Source: a virus
Length of the DNA stretch: 38,548 bases
IMG/VR virus record: IMGVR_UViG_3300002052_000016
Coordinates: 1 to 38,548 of that record
Strand: one strand, 5' to 3'
Part shown: piece after piece, positions 1-6,858 of the stretch
How the letters are laid out: each line of letters opens with the position of its first letter
How positions within the stretch are numbered: the first letter of the stretch is position 1
Notes under the pieces: model-generated
What the model was told of the DNA's origin: nothing
The model's database searches: none
The model's input: the letters and a program-made list of their open reading frames with translations, nothing else
Position numbers and translations under genes: made by a program

Positions 1-1529
1 GCTCCGCCCCATTGGTACATTAGATAAACATTGAGACTGTGCGCGATCTCATGCTGCAACACTAGCCGCAACCGTTCGGGTTTCAGATGTATATCGAGTC
101 GGATTTCGTTGCCCGTCCAGTACGCCAGATCATGATCATCCATCGGGTTCTGAACGCGTGGATGGTCGACCGTGATCAAAGTCACTCCGACCTTTTTATC
201 GAATATCTCTTTCGGTGTTTCGTCGATGACTTTCTGAATCAGTGTCACCTTCACCGGATCACCGACTCGAATCGAGCAGCCTTTATCGGGAACGACGTGC
301 TTGAACGTCAGGTTGCCTTGCGCCTTACGCAGATCATAGTTTAGATAATCTGAGCGCTTCAAATCCTTCGGCACCATGTTCCCTTCGTCATCGAATTCCC
401 ATCCAGCCGGTACATGAACGATCTCGCAGCCGCACCATGGATGCACCGTGCCGACAACCGCTTTCCAGTCCCGACGCTTCCGCCCGATATTCGAACCATT
501 CGCGATCAGTTGCGATAACTTGAATATGCGGGGGTTGCTTCCCGGCCCTGCTACCAGATGCAAACGCACGCAATCGTCGCACGCATCGGGAGCCGGTTGC
601 TTCGCAACGAAGATAGTTTCAGGGTCGCCCTCTTTCTCGATAAGCGCTCCGACAAATCCCTCTTGCATCGCTTTCTGTTTCTCGGTTGCCGCGATGCGCT
701 TGAACCCTCTCGCCCAATCCCCGGTCTTGTGCCCTAGCTCACTCGCAGCCTTTCGCCACTGATCACGCCGGGCAACGTTGATATCGATCTCTTCGCGAAT
801 AGCTTGTTGATAACGCGCCTTCAACTCAGCATCGTTTTCTATCGCAATCGTTGTGAAGTCGCTGGCGACGGTATTGCCCAGCCCTTTTATCTCTTCTGCC
901 GCGTGCTGTTGAATCCAGGTGCGTGCCGCTTTCTCTTGCGGTGACAGTGGCGGCTCTCTGCGCCTGCGAAAGCTCGCAGCGGTCATCTCGCGCGCGTGCG
1001 GGCGCATTGCAGGCGTGCCGCCCATCATTTTCCCGTAATTGTACGCATCCGCGATGACCTTCCGCGCTTCTGGCGGTAGTTCCCCCGGTGCGGGTTGATA
1101 AGTATATGCTAGGTCTTGTGGCAGTATCCCGATATCGATAAGCCGTTGCACCGCTTCTGGCGGTACGAATGCCGGTCCTACCTGCGTGATGACGAATGCG
1201 AGATGGTAGTCGACGATAATCTGTTGAAGAGCCGCTAACTGTTGCGGCGTGAACATCGGCTGATACGATCCATTCGCCTTGCCCAGCGATGCGAGGATAA
1301 TCTTTTTCTCGATATAATCCTCGATAACTTTTTTTATTTTATCGAGTTGCTTGGCGTATGCTTTCTCGAAGTCATCCGCCATTTCCTGCATGGCTTTATA
1401 GCGCTGAAAAGTGCGCTCGCTGTATTTGATCTGTTCGGCTTTGAGAAGTAGCTGATAGGGTGCGATGACGGCTTGCGCGATATCGACCGCGTGCATATGT
1501 TTGGGAGCTTCGATGCGCAGCTTTGCCAT
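1..1529 (-). CDS. Mu-F-like minor head protein with C-terminal metallopeptidase motif (partial, runs off left edge)
   Basis: An open frame of 509 codons runs from ATG at 1529 to the window edge without a stop, so the 3' end is missing. The first 300 residues are helical and charged. At about residues 317-370 there is a CxxC pair (DACDDC) followed about 45 residues later by HPWCGCEI, which matches the zinc-like signature of Mu gpF / SPP1 gp7 head-morphogenesis proteins (usually HPNCRC). Such proteins sit at the portal and are made with the head genes. After that comes a separate domain ending in HEIAH (residues 493-497), the HExxH zinc-peptidase signature. Inference: a minor head protein carrying a peptidase domain, either for head maturation or as an injected effector. 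The start is supported by GGGAG seven bases upstream. The last gene before it (1545-1817) ends 15 bp upstream. Confidence 0.75.
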   Translation of the reverse strand, partial: MAKLRIEAPKHMHAVDIAQAVIAPYQLLLKAEQIKYSERTFQRYKAMQEMADDFEKAYAKQLDKIKKVIEDYIEKKIILASLGKANGSYQPMFTPQQLAALQQIIVDYHLAFVITQVGPAFVPPEAVQRLIDIGILPQDLAYTYQPAPGELPPEARKVIADAYNYGKMMGGTPAMRPHAREMTAASFRRRREPPLSPQEKAARTWIQQHAAEEIKGLGNTVASDFTTIAIENDAELKARYQQAIREEIDINVARRDQWRKAASELGHKTGDWARGFKRIAATEKQKAMQEGFVGALIEKEGDPETIFVAKQPAPDACDDCVRLHLVAGPGSNPRIFKLSQLIANGSNIGRKRRDWKAVVGTVHPWCGCEIVHVPAGWEFDDEGNMVPKDLKRSDYLNYDLRKAQGNLTFKHVVPDKGCSIRVGDPVKVTLIQKVIDETPKEIFDKKVGVTLITVDHPRVQNPMDDHDLAYWTGNEIRLDIHLKPERLRLVLQHEIAHSLNVYLMYQWGG

Positions 1530-1544
1530 GCTCCCAGCGTAGCA

Positions 1545-1817
1545 CTATTCCGATTCGTTTGCGCTATCGGAATCGGTTTGGTTTATCGACTCCGTTTCCT
1601 GTTTCAATACCTCTTCCAGCAGCGCATCGAACGCTGCCGCTCTCTCTTTCTCCGACGTTTGCACGTACCAGCATCGCTCTCCCATCGCATCGAGCATTCC
1701 GCGTTCCAAAATCATAGTCGGCATTTCGTTTTCGCGTTCTTTTATCACAACGCGCCATAACCCGACTTTCCCAAGAGCGCCCCATTCTTTCAGCACATGC
1801 GCTTTCGAACCTTTCAT
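1545..1817 (-). CDS. hypothetical protein, 90 aa
   Basis: Not recognised. The protein is 90 residues, with a basic N-terminal part (MKGSKAHVLKEW) and an acidic C-terminal tail rich in S, E, D and N. The start is preceded by GGGGAGCAGATAAA, one of the conserved start cassettes of this phage, which makes it a convincing gene. The stop of the small membrane protein upstream (1819-1959) lies inside that cassette, so the two are translationally linked. The position directly before the minor head gene suggests a head-related or accessory role, which is inference. Confidence 0.7.
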   Translation of the reverse strand: MKGSKAHVLKEWGALGKVGLWRVVIKERENEMPTMILERGMLDAMGERCWYVQTSEKERAAAFDALLEEVLKQETESINQTDSDSANESE

Positions 1818-1818
1818 T

Positions 1819-1959
1819 TTATCTGCTCCCCGCTTGCCTGTCCCGTCTTCTTTTATCTATTCTCCACATAATGTACGTGCCCAGAAAAAACACTGCGATC
1901 GCGGTTGCGAATCCGCTCACGAACGATAAAAATATGAAGTACCACGCTGGCATTTCCAT
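1819..1959 (-). CDS. small single-span membrane protein, 46 aa
   Basis: A short gene: 46 residues with one hydrophobic segment of about 25 residues (WYFIFLSFVSGFATAIAVFF and beyond) followed by a strongly basic end (RIDKRRRDRQ), predicting N-out/C-in insertion by the positive-inside rule. GGGAG stands nine bases before ATG 1959; an in-frame second ATG lies two codons later. Its TAA stop is embedded in the start cassette of the next gene (GCAGATAAAATG). It could be a holin-like or superinfection-related membrane peptide; nothing in the sequence decides this. Confidence 0.6.
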   Translation of the reverse strand: MEMPAWYFIFLSFVSGFATAIAVFFLGTYIMWRIDKRRRDRQAGSR

Positions 1960-1967
1960 TTACTTAA

Positions 1968-2212
1968 ACTCCCTGCCCCACCACACCGGACCACACCCTT
2001 GCTAACCGCGCCTTGCCGTACCAGAGACAACCCGACCCGAAAACTTTATAGATAAAAACCCTACCAGACCAGACCATGCCGCACCGGAACAAACCCTACC
2101 GAAAGCACACCGTACCCTGAAAACTTTATAGATAAAATCCCTACCCTACCGGACCACACCGTACCGAAACGCGCCACAACTCACCAGACCATGCCGAACC
2201 ATGCCCGAAACT
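1968..2212. repeat. non-coding tract with pentameric CCNNN periodicity and a three-fold CTTTAT(AGATAAAA) repeat
   Basis: This is the longest gene-free stretch in the window (about 250 bp). On the plus strand most of it can be cut into five-base units starting with CC, e.g. CCAGA CCAGA CCATG CCGCA CCGGA, CCCTA CCCTA CCGGA CCACA CCGTA and CCAGA CCATG CCGAA CCATG. The same element AAACTTTATAGATAAAA followed by CCCTACC occurs at about 2041 and 2121, and a shorter AAACTTTATGCCC at about 2208, giving a spacing of about 80-88 bp. No frame is open through it and no start cassette lies inside it. As minus-strand RNA it would be G/U-rich (GGUNN units). Origin iterons, a packaging site or a structured RNA are all possible. 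Confidence 0.7.
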
Positions 2213-2842
2213 TTATGCCCGACGAACATTCCAGTTGATTATCTTAAACCGTCCATAGGTCGGTCGATAATCTGCAACGCCCGCCAGTTGCCCCGCATTC
2301 TGCAACACGGTGTAGAAGAGATCCGCCGTGATGTATTGCGGTGCGATAACTTGAAACGTAAACTTCGCGCGCCATCCCGTTTTGAATGCCGGTCGCGTCC
2401 GATTGATCGCCTGCCGTTGCACCTGCACTCGCTGCGTATCGAGATAATCCCATTTCTTCGTGCCGAGCGATGCCAGTTGCGTAATGGGCACAATACCGGC
2501 TTTGAACAGATCGGCTGCGCTCTTTCGCGGAGAACGAGGATCGGATTCCGACTTTGCAGCCGTCACCATCGATCCTTTCACGTATGCGCCGGGCAAACAG
2601 ATATACCCGTTATCGTCCCGCCACACATACGTCTCGACATCATCGGTCTTTTTTATCTTCGAATTCTTCGGCGCTTTCGCTTTCTCTTCTACGCTCTCGC
2701 AATTCCATCGCTTGAAGAGCATGTCGCATGCGCCTTCAATTTCGAAGTCGATAAGATACGGTTTATTGAGATCAACAAGATTCTCCGCTCCGTTCGTCGG
2801 TTCACTGATATGTTCTACTGCTGCCGCTGCTCGTCTTGGCAT
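2213..2842 (-). CDS. conserved-looking hypothetical protein, 209 aa
   Basis: Not recognised with certainty. It is a 209-residue globular protein with no membrane segment. The N-terminus is Ala/Arg-rich; the middle contains VWRDDNGYICLPGAYVKGSM and the end reads YGRFKIINWNVRRA, a mixed alpha/beta pattern. The start at 2842 has AGGAG upstream. It is the first gene after the TTATCGGGTAT motif at 2869-2879, so it may begin a transcription unit. Its stop codon overlaps the third copy of the CTTTAT repeat. I recall no family firmly enough to name. Confidence 0.75.
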   Translation of the reverse strand: MPRRAAAAVEHISEPTNGAENLVDLNKPYLIDFEIEGACDMLFKRWNCESVEEKAKAPKNSKIKKTDDVETYVWRDDNGYICLPGAYVKGSMVTAAKSESDPRSPRKSAADLFKAGIVPITQLASLGTKKWDYLDTQRVQVQRQAINRTRPAFKTGWRAKFTFQVIAPQYITADLFYTVLQNAGQLAGVADYRPTYGRFKIINWNVRRA

Positions 2843-2868
2843 TTCCCATTCTCCTTTCTACTGATCAT

Positions 2869-2879
2869 ATACCCGATAA
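2869..2879 (-). promoter_or_regulatory. candidate phage promoter motif TTATCGGGTAT (copy 1)
   Basis: The minus strand reads TTATCGGGTATATGATCAG, then AGGAG and the ATG of the 2213-2842 gene 27 bp further on. TATATG would serve as a -10-like box. The same 11-mer occurs at seven gene junctions in this window. No -35 hexamer is evident. Confidence 0.5.
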
Positions 2880-2881
2880 CT

Positions 2882-2896
2882 CTACTTTTCGCTCAT
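2882..2896 (-). other. orphan start cassette with a four-codon ORF (MSEK)
   Basis: A full start cassette (AAGGTAGTAGATAAAATG) is followed by only four sense codons and TAG, directly after the stop of the 2905-3108 gene and directly before promoter-like motif copy 1. It is either the scar of a lost gene or a micro leader peptide. Confidence 0.4.
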
Positions 2897-2904
2897 TTTA
2901 TCTA

Positions 2905-3108
2905 CTACCTTCGCTCATCCATCAACGAAGTTTTTTTCACAACCGAATGCGGTTTCCCCTTCATCCTGTAATGCATTCGGAAGCATCCTAGCGAACAGAA
3001 TCGATAACGCGTTCTGAAATTTTCATCGAACGAAATATACCGCTCTGAGTCATACGGAATCGACGTTGTGCATTGCACGCAAGTATTACGCTGAGTCGCG
3101 TCGTTCAT
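2905..3108 (-). CDS. small zinc-finger-like protein, 67 aa
   Basis: It has two cysteine knuckles: CVQC at residues 10-13 and CSLGC about 25 residues later, followed by basic residues. This resembles a small treble-clef or TRASH-type zinc finger. It is preceded by GGAGG and the cassette TAGATAAA-ATG. It may bind nucleic acid or act as a protein adaptor; the exact role is unknown. The stop TAG is duplicated (TAGTAG) and leads into the orphan cassette. Confidence 0.7.
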   Translation of the reverse strand: MNDATQRNTCVQCTTSIPYDSERYISFDENFRTRYRFCSLGCFRMHYRMKGKPHSVVKKTSLMDERR

Positions 3109-3109
3109 T

Positions 3110-3370
3110 TTATCTACCCTCCTGCTTCCATCTTTTTATCTTGAGCAATATTCGCTCTGCTTTCTTTATTGTCTCGGCCGGTCCTTTGATCTTGCGCGCG
3201 AACGATAACCATACGCGCCAAGCGTTTTCGAGCCGGGTCAACGCATCCCAATTCAAACGTCCGTCGAAAAAGAATGGATGCGCAGCTTTCTCGGCTTCGA
3301 TAACTTCGTACCCGGCAGCGACGTATCGACGCCAATCGTAATCGGAAACCTCGGGACCGGGCCAACTCAT
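3110..3370 (-). CDS. hypothetical protein, 86 aa
   Basis: Not recognised. It is a small, mostly helical protein rich in W, K and R, with a basic C-terminus (ILLKIKRWKQEGR). The start overlaps the stop of the upstream gene (TAATG), indicating translational coupling. Its own TAA stop lies inside the start cassette of 2905-3108. Confidence 0.65.
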   Translation of the reverse strand: MSWPGPEVSDYDWRRYVAAGYEVIEAEKAAHPFFFDGRLNWDALTRLENAWRVWLSFARKIKGPAETIKKAERILLKIKRWKQEGR

Positions 3371-3651
3371 TACTGCAACTCTTCTCGCTCCCGCTGATTC
3401 GGCGGAACTGAAACATCCCCCTGATGACCATGAACGTATTTAGATAATATTTTTACTTTCTGCTCCAATCGCGCTACTCGATCCGAGTCCGTTTTATCGG
3501 GAGAAAAAAGTCCGTCCAGCAAATACGGCATTTCTTCCGTGAAGATGGTAATAGCTCTGTCGCGCGGTTGTCGCTCCGAAATTCGATAACCGTACTCGTC
3601 CATCACGTTCACGATCCGCTTTGCCAATACTTCTTTATCTTTCTCTTTCAT
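3370..3651 (-). CDS. hypothetical protein, 93 aa
   Basis: Not recognised. It starts with a charged, helical region (MKEKDKEVLAKRIVNVMDEYG) and has a short heptad-like stretch near residues 58-72 (RVARLEQKVKILSKYV), suggesting a coiled coil. The start is cassette type (GGGGAGTAGATAAATG), and the stop of the upstream membrane gene is the TAA immediately before this ATG. Confidence 0.65.
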   Translation of the reverse strand: MKEKDKEVLAKRIVNVMDEYGYRISERQPRDRAITIFTEEMPYLLDGLFSPDKTDSDRVARLEQKVKILSKYVHGHQGDVSVPPNQREREELQ

Positions 3652-4029
3652 TTATCTACTCCCCATTCCCGCGTCTATTTTCAGCACTCCCCTCGGTATC
3701 GGAACACCGGTAGTGCGCTCAACAAACAGTGCACAGCACACAGCGAGATCCCGACACTCTGCGAGGGTATCGACACAATCTCGATAATCCGTAGTGCAAT
3801 CGGCCAGCACTTCATGTGTCTTCTTCAACTCGACCGTACATTCATCCATCATAGTGCCGATATCGCGTAAGCTCTGTAGCGTTTCAGCGTGCTTGCGATC
3901 TTCAGCAGCGTGTCTTTCGACTCTACGTTGATGCGCAGCGAAACAGTCCCTCACCGTGAACCCGGCAACCACCAAAATAGTAAGTAGCAACCCGGCAAAT
4001 GCAAGATTGTGCTTCGTCTCGTTCGTCAT
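3652..4029 (-). CDS. membrane-anchored coiled-coil protein with many cysteines, 125 aa
   Basis: I choose the start at 4029 because the cassette GGGAGAATAGATAAA precedes that ATG; an upstream in-frame ATG at 4083 has no ribosome site. An N-terminal hydrophobic segment at about residues 9-26 (LAFAGLLLTILVVAGFTV) is followed by a helical, charged periplasm- or cytoplasm-exposed domain with about seven cysteines (DECTVEL, ADCTTDYRDC, AECRDLAVCC). The N-in anchor plus coiled coil resembles an inner-membrane spanin (i-spanin/Rz) in outline, but no outer-membrane partner is seen, so this is only a possibility. Confidence 0.65.
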   Translation of the reverse strand: MTNETKHNLAFAGLLLTILVVAGFTVRDCFAAHQRRVERHAAEDRKHAETLQSLRDIGTMMDECTVELKKTHEVLADCTTDYRDCVDTLAECRDLAVCCALFVERTTGVPIPRGVLKIDAGMGSR

Positions 4030-4034
4030 TTTAT

Positions 4035-4331
4035 CTATTCTCCCATCGCGACCATTTTGCATTCCCGGTATTCGATCTCGCATTGAGCGTATGTTATCGT
4101 ACCGTCGTATTCCATCGTAACGATCACGTAGCCGCCCCCCTCGGCAATATCAATTCCGCAGATTCGGTATACCGGCTTCTCGCTGACCTTGATAATATTT
4201 GCATCTGCTAGACCGGGGGGATTCCAGTCCGTTTCTTCTTTCGATTCCGCTTGTGCCGGTAACGCAGGAATTCCGACCGCCACGCCGAAACCCGCAAGGA
4301 TCATGTTTTGGATAAACTCTCGCCGATTCAT
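4035..4331 (-). CDS. small exported protein with a Tat-like signal peptide, 98 aa
   Basis: The start at 4331 has the cassette GGGAGTAAATAAA. The N-terminus, MNRREFIQNMILAGFGVAV followed by IPALPAQA, has a twin-arginine pair, a hydrophobic core and an AQA cleavage site, which is a Tat-type (or Sec-type) signal peptide. The mature part is about 70 residues with three cysteines and beta-strand-like stretches (GGYVIVTMEYDGTITYAQC). Exported phage proteins can alter the host envelope; a role in lysis or exclusion is inference. Confidence 0.65.
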   Translation of the reverse strand: MNRREFIQNMILAGFGVAVGIPALPAQAESKEETDWNPPGLADANIIKVSEKPVYRICGIDIAEGGGYVIVTMEYDGTITYAQCEIEYRECKMVAMGE

Positions 4332-4336
4332 TTTAT

Positions 4337-4525
4337 TTACTCCCATCCTTTTTTCAGGCACGTTCGCTTGTGCGCAACATGAATGTCCGGTCTGGGGATA
4401 GCTGTATCGAAAACAAAAATAATCGTTCGCGCCGCCAGATCTTCACGCGACTCCGCTTTATCGAAAAACTCTTCCATCTCTCGATAGCGCTCTACGTTTT
4501 GCGGAACGTAATCGTCGCCGTACAT
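4337..4525 (-). CDS. hypothetical protein, 62 aa
   Basis: Not recognised. It is a small acidic-to-basic protein beginning MYGDDYVPQNVERYREMEEF. The start at 4525 has a perfect GGGAGTAGATAAA cassette that also contains the TAG stop of the upstream gene. The end reads CLKKGWE followed by TAA, which itself lies in the next cassette. Confidence 0.6.
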   Translation of the reverse strand: MYGDDYVPQNVERYREMEEFFDKAESREDLAARTIIFVFDTAIPRPDIHVAHKRTCLKKGWE

Positions 4526-4530
4526 TTTAT

Positions 4531-5052
4531 CTACTCCCACTCCATTTTATTCGATGGATGCAACGGACATTTCTCTCGCGGGCACGCTACCCGTTTACCA
4601 TCTTTGAAACGCTCTACTTTATCGCATTGCGATGCACAGTAAGCCGACACTCTGCCTTGCAACGTACCCAAAGCAATTTCTGCTTTCTCCGCGCGCTGTC
4701 GCTGTTCATCACGGTCTTCTTTTGCCCGACTCAGCCGCTTTAGCGCGCAATCCCGCTCCCGCTCCGCAAGCAACCGCGCATGGTTTTCATCTTGCAGCAT
4801 ACACCTCAGATCACCACCTGTGATAACCTCGTGACGGCGATCGGCCTCTACGTTGTCCACCATCTCGATCAACCAGTCCCGCTCCCGCTCCGCTTCCGCC
4901 AGCCGGGCGCGGAGTATTTCAAGCCCCACCAAAGGCCGGTCACTTTCTGGATCTCCCGGCGCGTATTCGCCGCCCACACCATGCATTTCCCCCGTGGTGC
5001 GGTGTACCATTAGATCGACGCGTACCCACGCTGGCCCGTATGCTTCACTCAT
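4531..5052 (-). CDS. coiled-coil protein with a C-terminal cysteine cluster, 173 aa
   Basis: The N-terminal 45 residues appear globular. Residues about 45-135 are a long charged coiled coil (RARLAEAERERDWLIEMV and AERERDCALKRLSRAKEDRD). The C-terminal part has four cysteines (CASQC, then CPREKC about 17 residues on, then LHPS) that could bind zinc. This layout is common in phage proteins of unknown function. The start overlaps the end of 5045-5218; AAGGAG lies upstream. Confidence 0.7.
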   Translation of the reverse strand: MSEAYGPAWVRVDLMVHRTTGEMHGVGGEYAPGDPESDRPLVGLEILRARLAEAERERDWLIEMVDNVEADRRHEVITGGDLRCMLQDENHARLLAERERDCALKRLSRAKEDRDEQRQRAEKAEIALGTLQGRVSAYCASQCDKVERFKDGKRVACPREKCPLHPSNKMEWE

Positions 5053-5218
5053 CCCCTCGCTCCTTCGCTTTCAATACCTGCGCCATCTCGACCGCCCGGA
5101 TTGCTTCCGCGCGCGTGAGAGTTATCGGCGTACCGAAATATGGGTACAGCGTGAAATGCGTATCGGTGATAACTATCCCCTGAATGCGCGAGCTTATATT
5201 TGTCAAAACGATAAACAT
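5045..5218 (-). CDS. hypothetical protein, 57 aa
   Basis: A short gene that fills the gap between 4531-5052 and the ParB-like gene. The start ATG at 5218 overlaps the ParB-like gene's stop (TGATG), and its TGA overlaps the next gene's ATG (ATGAGTGA). The coupling on both sides supports a real gene. The protein starts MFIVLTNISSRIQGIVIT and ends with a helical charged segment. Function unknown. Confidence 0.55.
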   Translation of the reverse strand: MFIVLTNISSRIQGIVITDTHFTLYPYFGTPITLTRAEAIRAVEMAQVLKAKERGDE

Positions 5219-5556
5219 CAATCCGGCTCCGGAGTCTTATCGAATCGACGTGCGAGAATGTAACGCTTGCCGAACAGATAGGCTTTCGTTATTCGGTGGT
5301 ATCCATCCATGACCCGTCCGCGCGCATTCAAAATTATCGGATGTCGAAGATCTACCGAAAGCACTATTTCGTAATCGCCATTCCGCAAACTATTTATCAC
5401 AGGCATGTAGCGCCCCCGCTCGATCAACTCGTACAGACTGATCCTTTTTGCCGGAATATCGAGCGACAGATTTACCAAGCGCAATACATTCCATTCTTTT
5501 CCGCGATCGGAATACGTTTGCAGTGCAAGATATTTCCGAGTGTGCGCATCGAGCAT
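5218..5556 (-). CDS. ParB/Srx-fold-like protein, 112 aa
   Basis: The cassette GGATAAATAAA precedes ATG 5556; a longer frame upstream lacks a ribosome site. Residues about 72-100 carry the pattern VDLRHPIILNARGRVMDGYH-RI, which fits the ParB N-terminal fold (xxDGxHR nucleotide-binding box). No HTH or C-terminal partition domain is present, so it is a stand-alone ParB-like domain as found in many phages, where it may act as a nuclease or nucleotide-binding protein rather than in partition. Confidence 0.7.
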   Translation of the reverse strand: MLDAHTRKYLALQTYSDRGKEWNVLRLVNLSLDIPAKRISLYELIERGRYMPVINSLRNGDYEIVLSVDLRHPIILNARGRVMDGYHRITKAYLFGKRYILARRFDKTPEPD

Positions 5557-5557
5557 T

Positions 5558-5902
5558 TTATTTATCCATGATGATCTCGATCGGCTTGCCCGCTTCATTG
5601 AACAAATCGATCGTGTTTTTCGTTCCCCGGCTCTTCCCATCCCAGAACGCAATACCGCGATCGGAGATATCCACGATAACTACATTGCGCAGTGGCCCGG
5701 CCGCTTTGCCGAATGCATCCCAATTCGGGTAAACAATTATCCACATTAACCCGTATTGCTTCGCCGCCGATACCGCGAACGTGTCGACTCCCTTCGCTCC
5801 CCCGCTGACGATCACGGTATCTCGCGGCAGTGACGCGACCATCGATAAAATCAACGTCGGGTCCGCCCATGTTCTGCTACCAACGATCGCAACTCTTTCC
5901 AT
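5558..5902 (-). CDS. SLOG-superfamily (DUF2493/YspA-like) nucleotide-binding protein, 114 aa
   Basis: The N-terminus MERVAIVGSRTWAD is a Rossmann-like first strand with a glycine loop, followed by DTVIVSGGAKGVDTFA, the hallmark GG-x-x-G-x-D loop of SLOG/DprA-like folds, and AAGPLRNVVIVD. The length equals that of stand-alone DUF2493 proteins. Members bind nucleotides or nucleotide derivatives; the substrate is unknown. The start has the cassette GGGGAATAGATAAA. In a region with a DUF4406-like protein and an Acb2-like protein, a role in host nucleotide signalling is possible (inference). Confidence 0.8.
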   Translation of the reverse strand: MERVAIVGSRTWADPTLILSMVASLPRDTVIVSGGAKGVDTFAVSAAKQYGLMWIIVYPNWDAFGKAAGPLRNVVIVDISDRGIAFWDGKSRGTKNTIDLFNEAGKPIEIIMDK

Positions 5903-5907
5903 TTTAT

Positions 5908-6303
5908 CTATTCCCCTTCATCCTCTTGATCGTCGAGATCTTCCCAATACTCTTCGATAAGCTCGCAAACTTTCGCGCGAGCATTCGGCGTAATATTCGC
6001 CAAGCAATCGACCGGCACTGTTCCGTGAAGCTCTTGAAGATGCTCGCTCAATAATTCCCAGATGCCGCCGTAGTACCAGCCGTCACAGAAAAATGTCTTG
6101 CGTACGCTCAGACAATCCATGCAAGTTCGATAATTTTCTTTTCTCCCCTCGAACGTGGCAAAAATATATTCGTACTGTTCCCCCTTCGTTATTTCCCGAC
6201 CGCACTCCCCGCATTTATACGGTTTGCGCGCTTTGCGAATGCCCTCGCTGATCACCGTCACGAATTCATCGACTTCAACATATACGCATCCGCAATCGCC
6301 CAT
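5908..6303 (-). CDS. zinc-binding hypothetical protein, 131 aa
   Basis: Two CxxC knuckles, CGECGREI at about residues 31-38 and CMDC about 25 residues later, form a likely zinc ribbon, with further cysteines at the N-terminus (CGC) and in FFCDGW. The last 40 residues are acidic. I recall similar two-knuckle proteins in many phages, without assigned function. The start uses a variant cassette (GGAAAGATTAGATAAG-ATG) that contains the TAG stop of the 29-aa membrane peptide. Confidence 0.7.
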   Translation of the reverse strand: MGDCGCVYVEVDEFVTVISEGIRKARKPYKCGECGREITKGEQYEYIFATFEGRKENYRTCMDCLSVRKTFFCDGWYYGGIWELLSEHLQELHGTVPVDCLANITPNARAKVCELIEEYWEDLDDQEDEGE

Positions 6304-6308
6304 CTTAT

Positions 6309-6398
6309 CTAATCTTTCCTGAAAAGATCCGGAATGGTGCCGACGATCATCAACACCATTGCGATAAACATGATCGCTAGGAATTCTTCGTTAGTCAT
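6309..6398 (-). CDS. 29-aa membrane peptide
   Basis: MTNEEFLAIMFIAMVLMIVG followed by TIPDLFRKD: one hydrophobic helix with acidic N-terminus and basic C-terminus. The ATG follows the upstream stop with no gap (TAAATG), and the TAG stop sits in the next gene's start cassette. The tight fit at both ends supports translation. Such peptides can act as holin-like or membrane-targeting factors; unknown here. Confidence 0.5.
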   Translation of the reverse strand: MTNEEFLAIMFIAMVLMIVGTIPDLFRKD

Positions 6399-6683
6399 TT
6401 AGCAGGCGATATTGATCTTCGGAGCCGTCTTTCTTTCTTCGGCGAAAAGCGCATCGGTTATTTTATCTACCGACGTGTAACCCGATAAACTTTTGTCATT
6501 GCGCTCGTTGTGCGCATTGTAGATATGCCCGCCCTCGACATCGTTGACGGATACAACCAATTTCCATTGCTGCCAATACGCAACGCCCGGCCCGCGACGA
6601 TATGGGCACGATTCCTTTTTGCGCCAGTTCGCTTCATCGCGTGCCCGCACGAATGCTGCTTTCAATTCCTTTTTCGTTTTCAT
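6399..6683 (-). CDS. hypothetical protein, 94 aa
   Basis: Not recognised. The N-terminus is basic and helical (MKTKKELKAAFVRARDEANW), followed by a beta-rich middle (WKLVVSVNDVEGGHIYN). Cassette start GGAGAGTAGATAAATG. It ends directly on the ATG of the membrane peptide. Confidence 0.65.
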   Translation of the reverse strand: MKTKKELKAAFVRARDEANWRKKESCPYRRGPGVAYWQQWKLVVSVNDVEGGHIYNAHNERNDKSLSGYTSVDKITDALFAEERKTAPKINIAC

Positions 6684-6687
6684 TTAT

Positions 6688-6858
6688 CTACTCTCCGACT
6701 AATGGTTTCATCTCATCGAGAATTGTCTGCGCCTTTTCGATAAAGTCTTCGGTCGTAACCTGTCGACGCGGTATCTTCAATACGAGAAGCAGCATCCGCA
6801 ATTCGAGCGTGCGCAGCCGTTCACCCTTTTCCAGTTCCGTCATCCTTCGTTGCTTCAT
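6688..6858 (-). CDS. hypothetical protein, 56 aa
   Basis: A short helical, charged protein (MKQRRMTELEKGERLRTLEL and on). GAGGGA lies eight bases before ATG 6858; an in-frame ATG at 6843 is an alternative. It overlaps the end of 6821-7051 by 38 bp, and its TAG stop is embedded in the next cassette. Function unknown. Confidence 0.55.
   Translation of the reverse strand: MKQRRMTELEKGERLRTLELRMLLLVLKIPRRQVTTEDFIEKAQTILDEMKPLVGE

Noticed and set aside
1968-2212. CRISPR array
   Set aside because: Repeats are 14-17 bp, only three, with unequal spacing and internal periodicity; no cas gene nearby.
2201-2971. Plus-strand frame of 256 codons
   Set aside because: Runs antisense to the 2213-2842 and 2905-3108 genes and through a promoter-like motif; no ribosome site; its protein has no domain pattern.
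5218-5556. Plasmid-type partition gene parB
   Set aside because: Only the small ParB-fold core is present, no HTH, no parA and no parS-like repeats seen.
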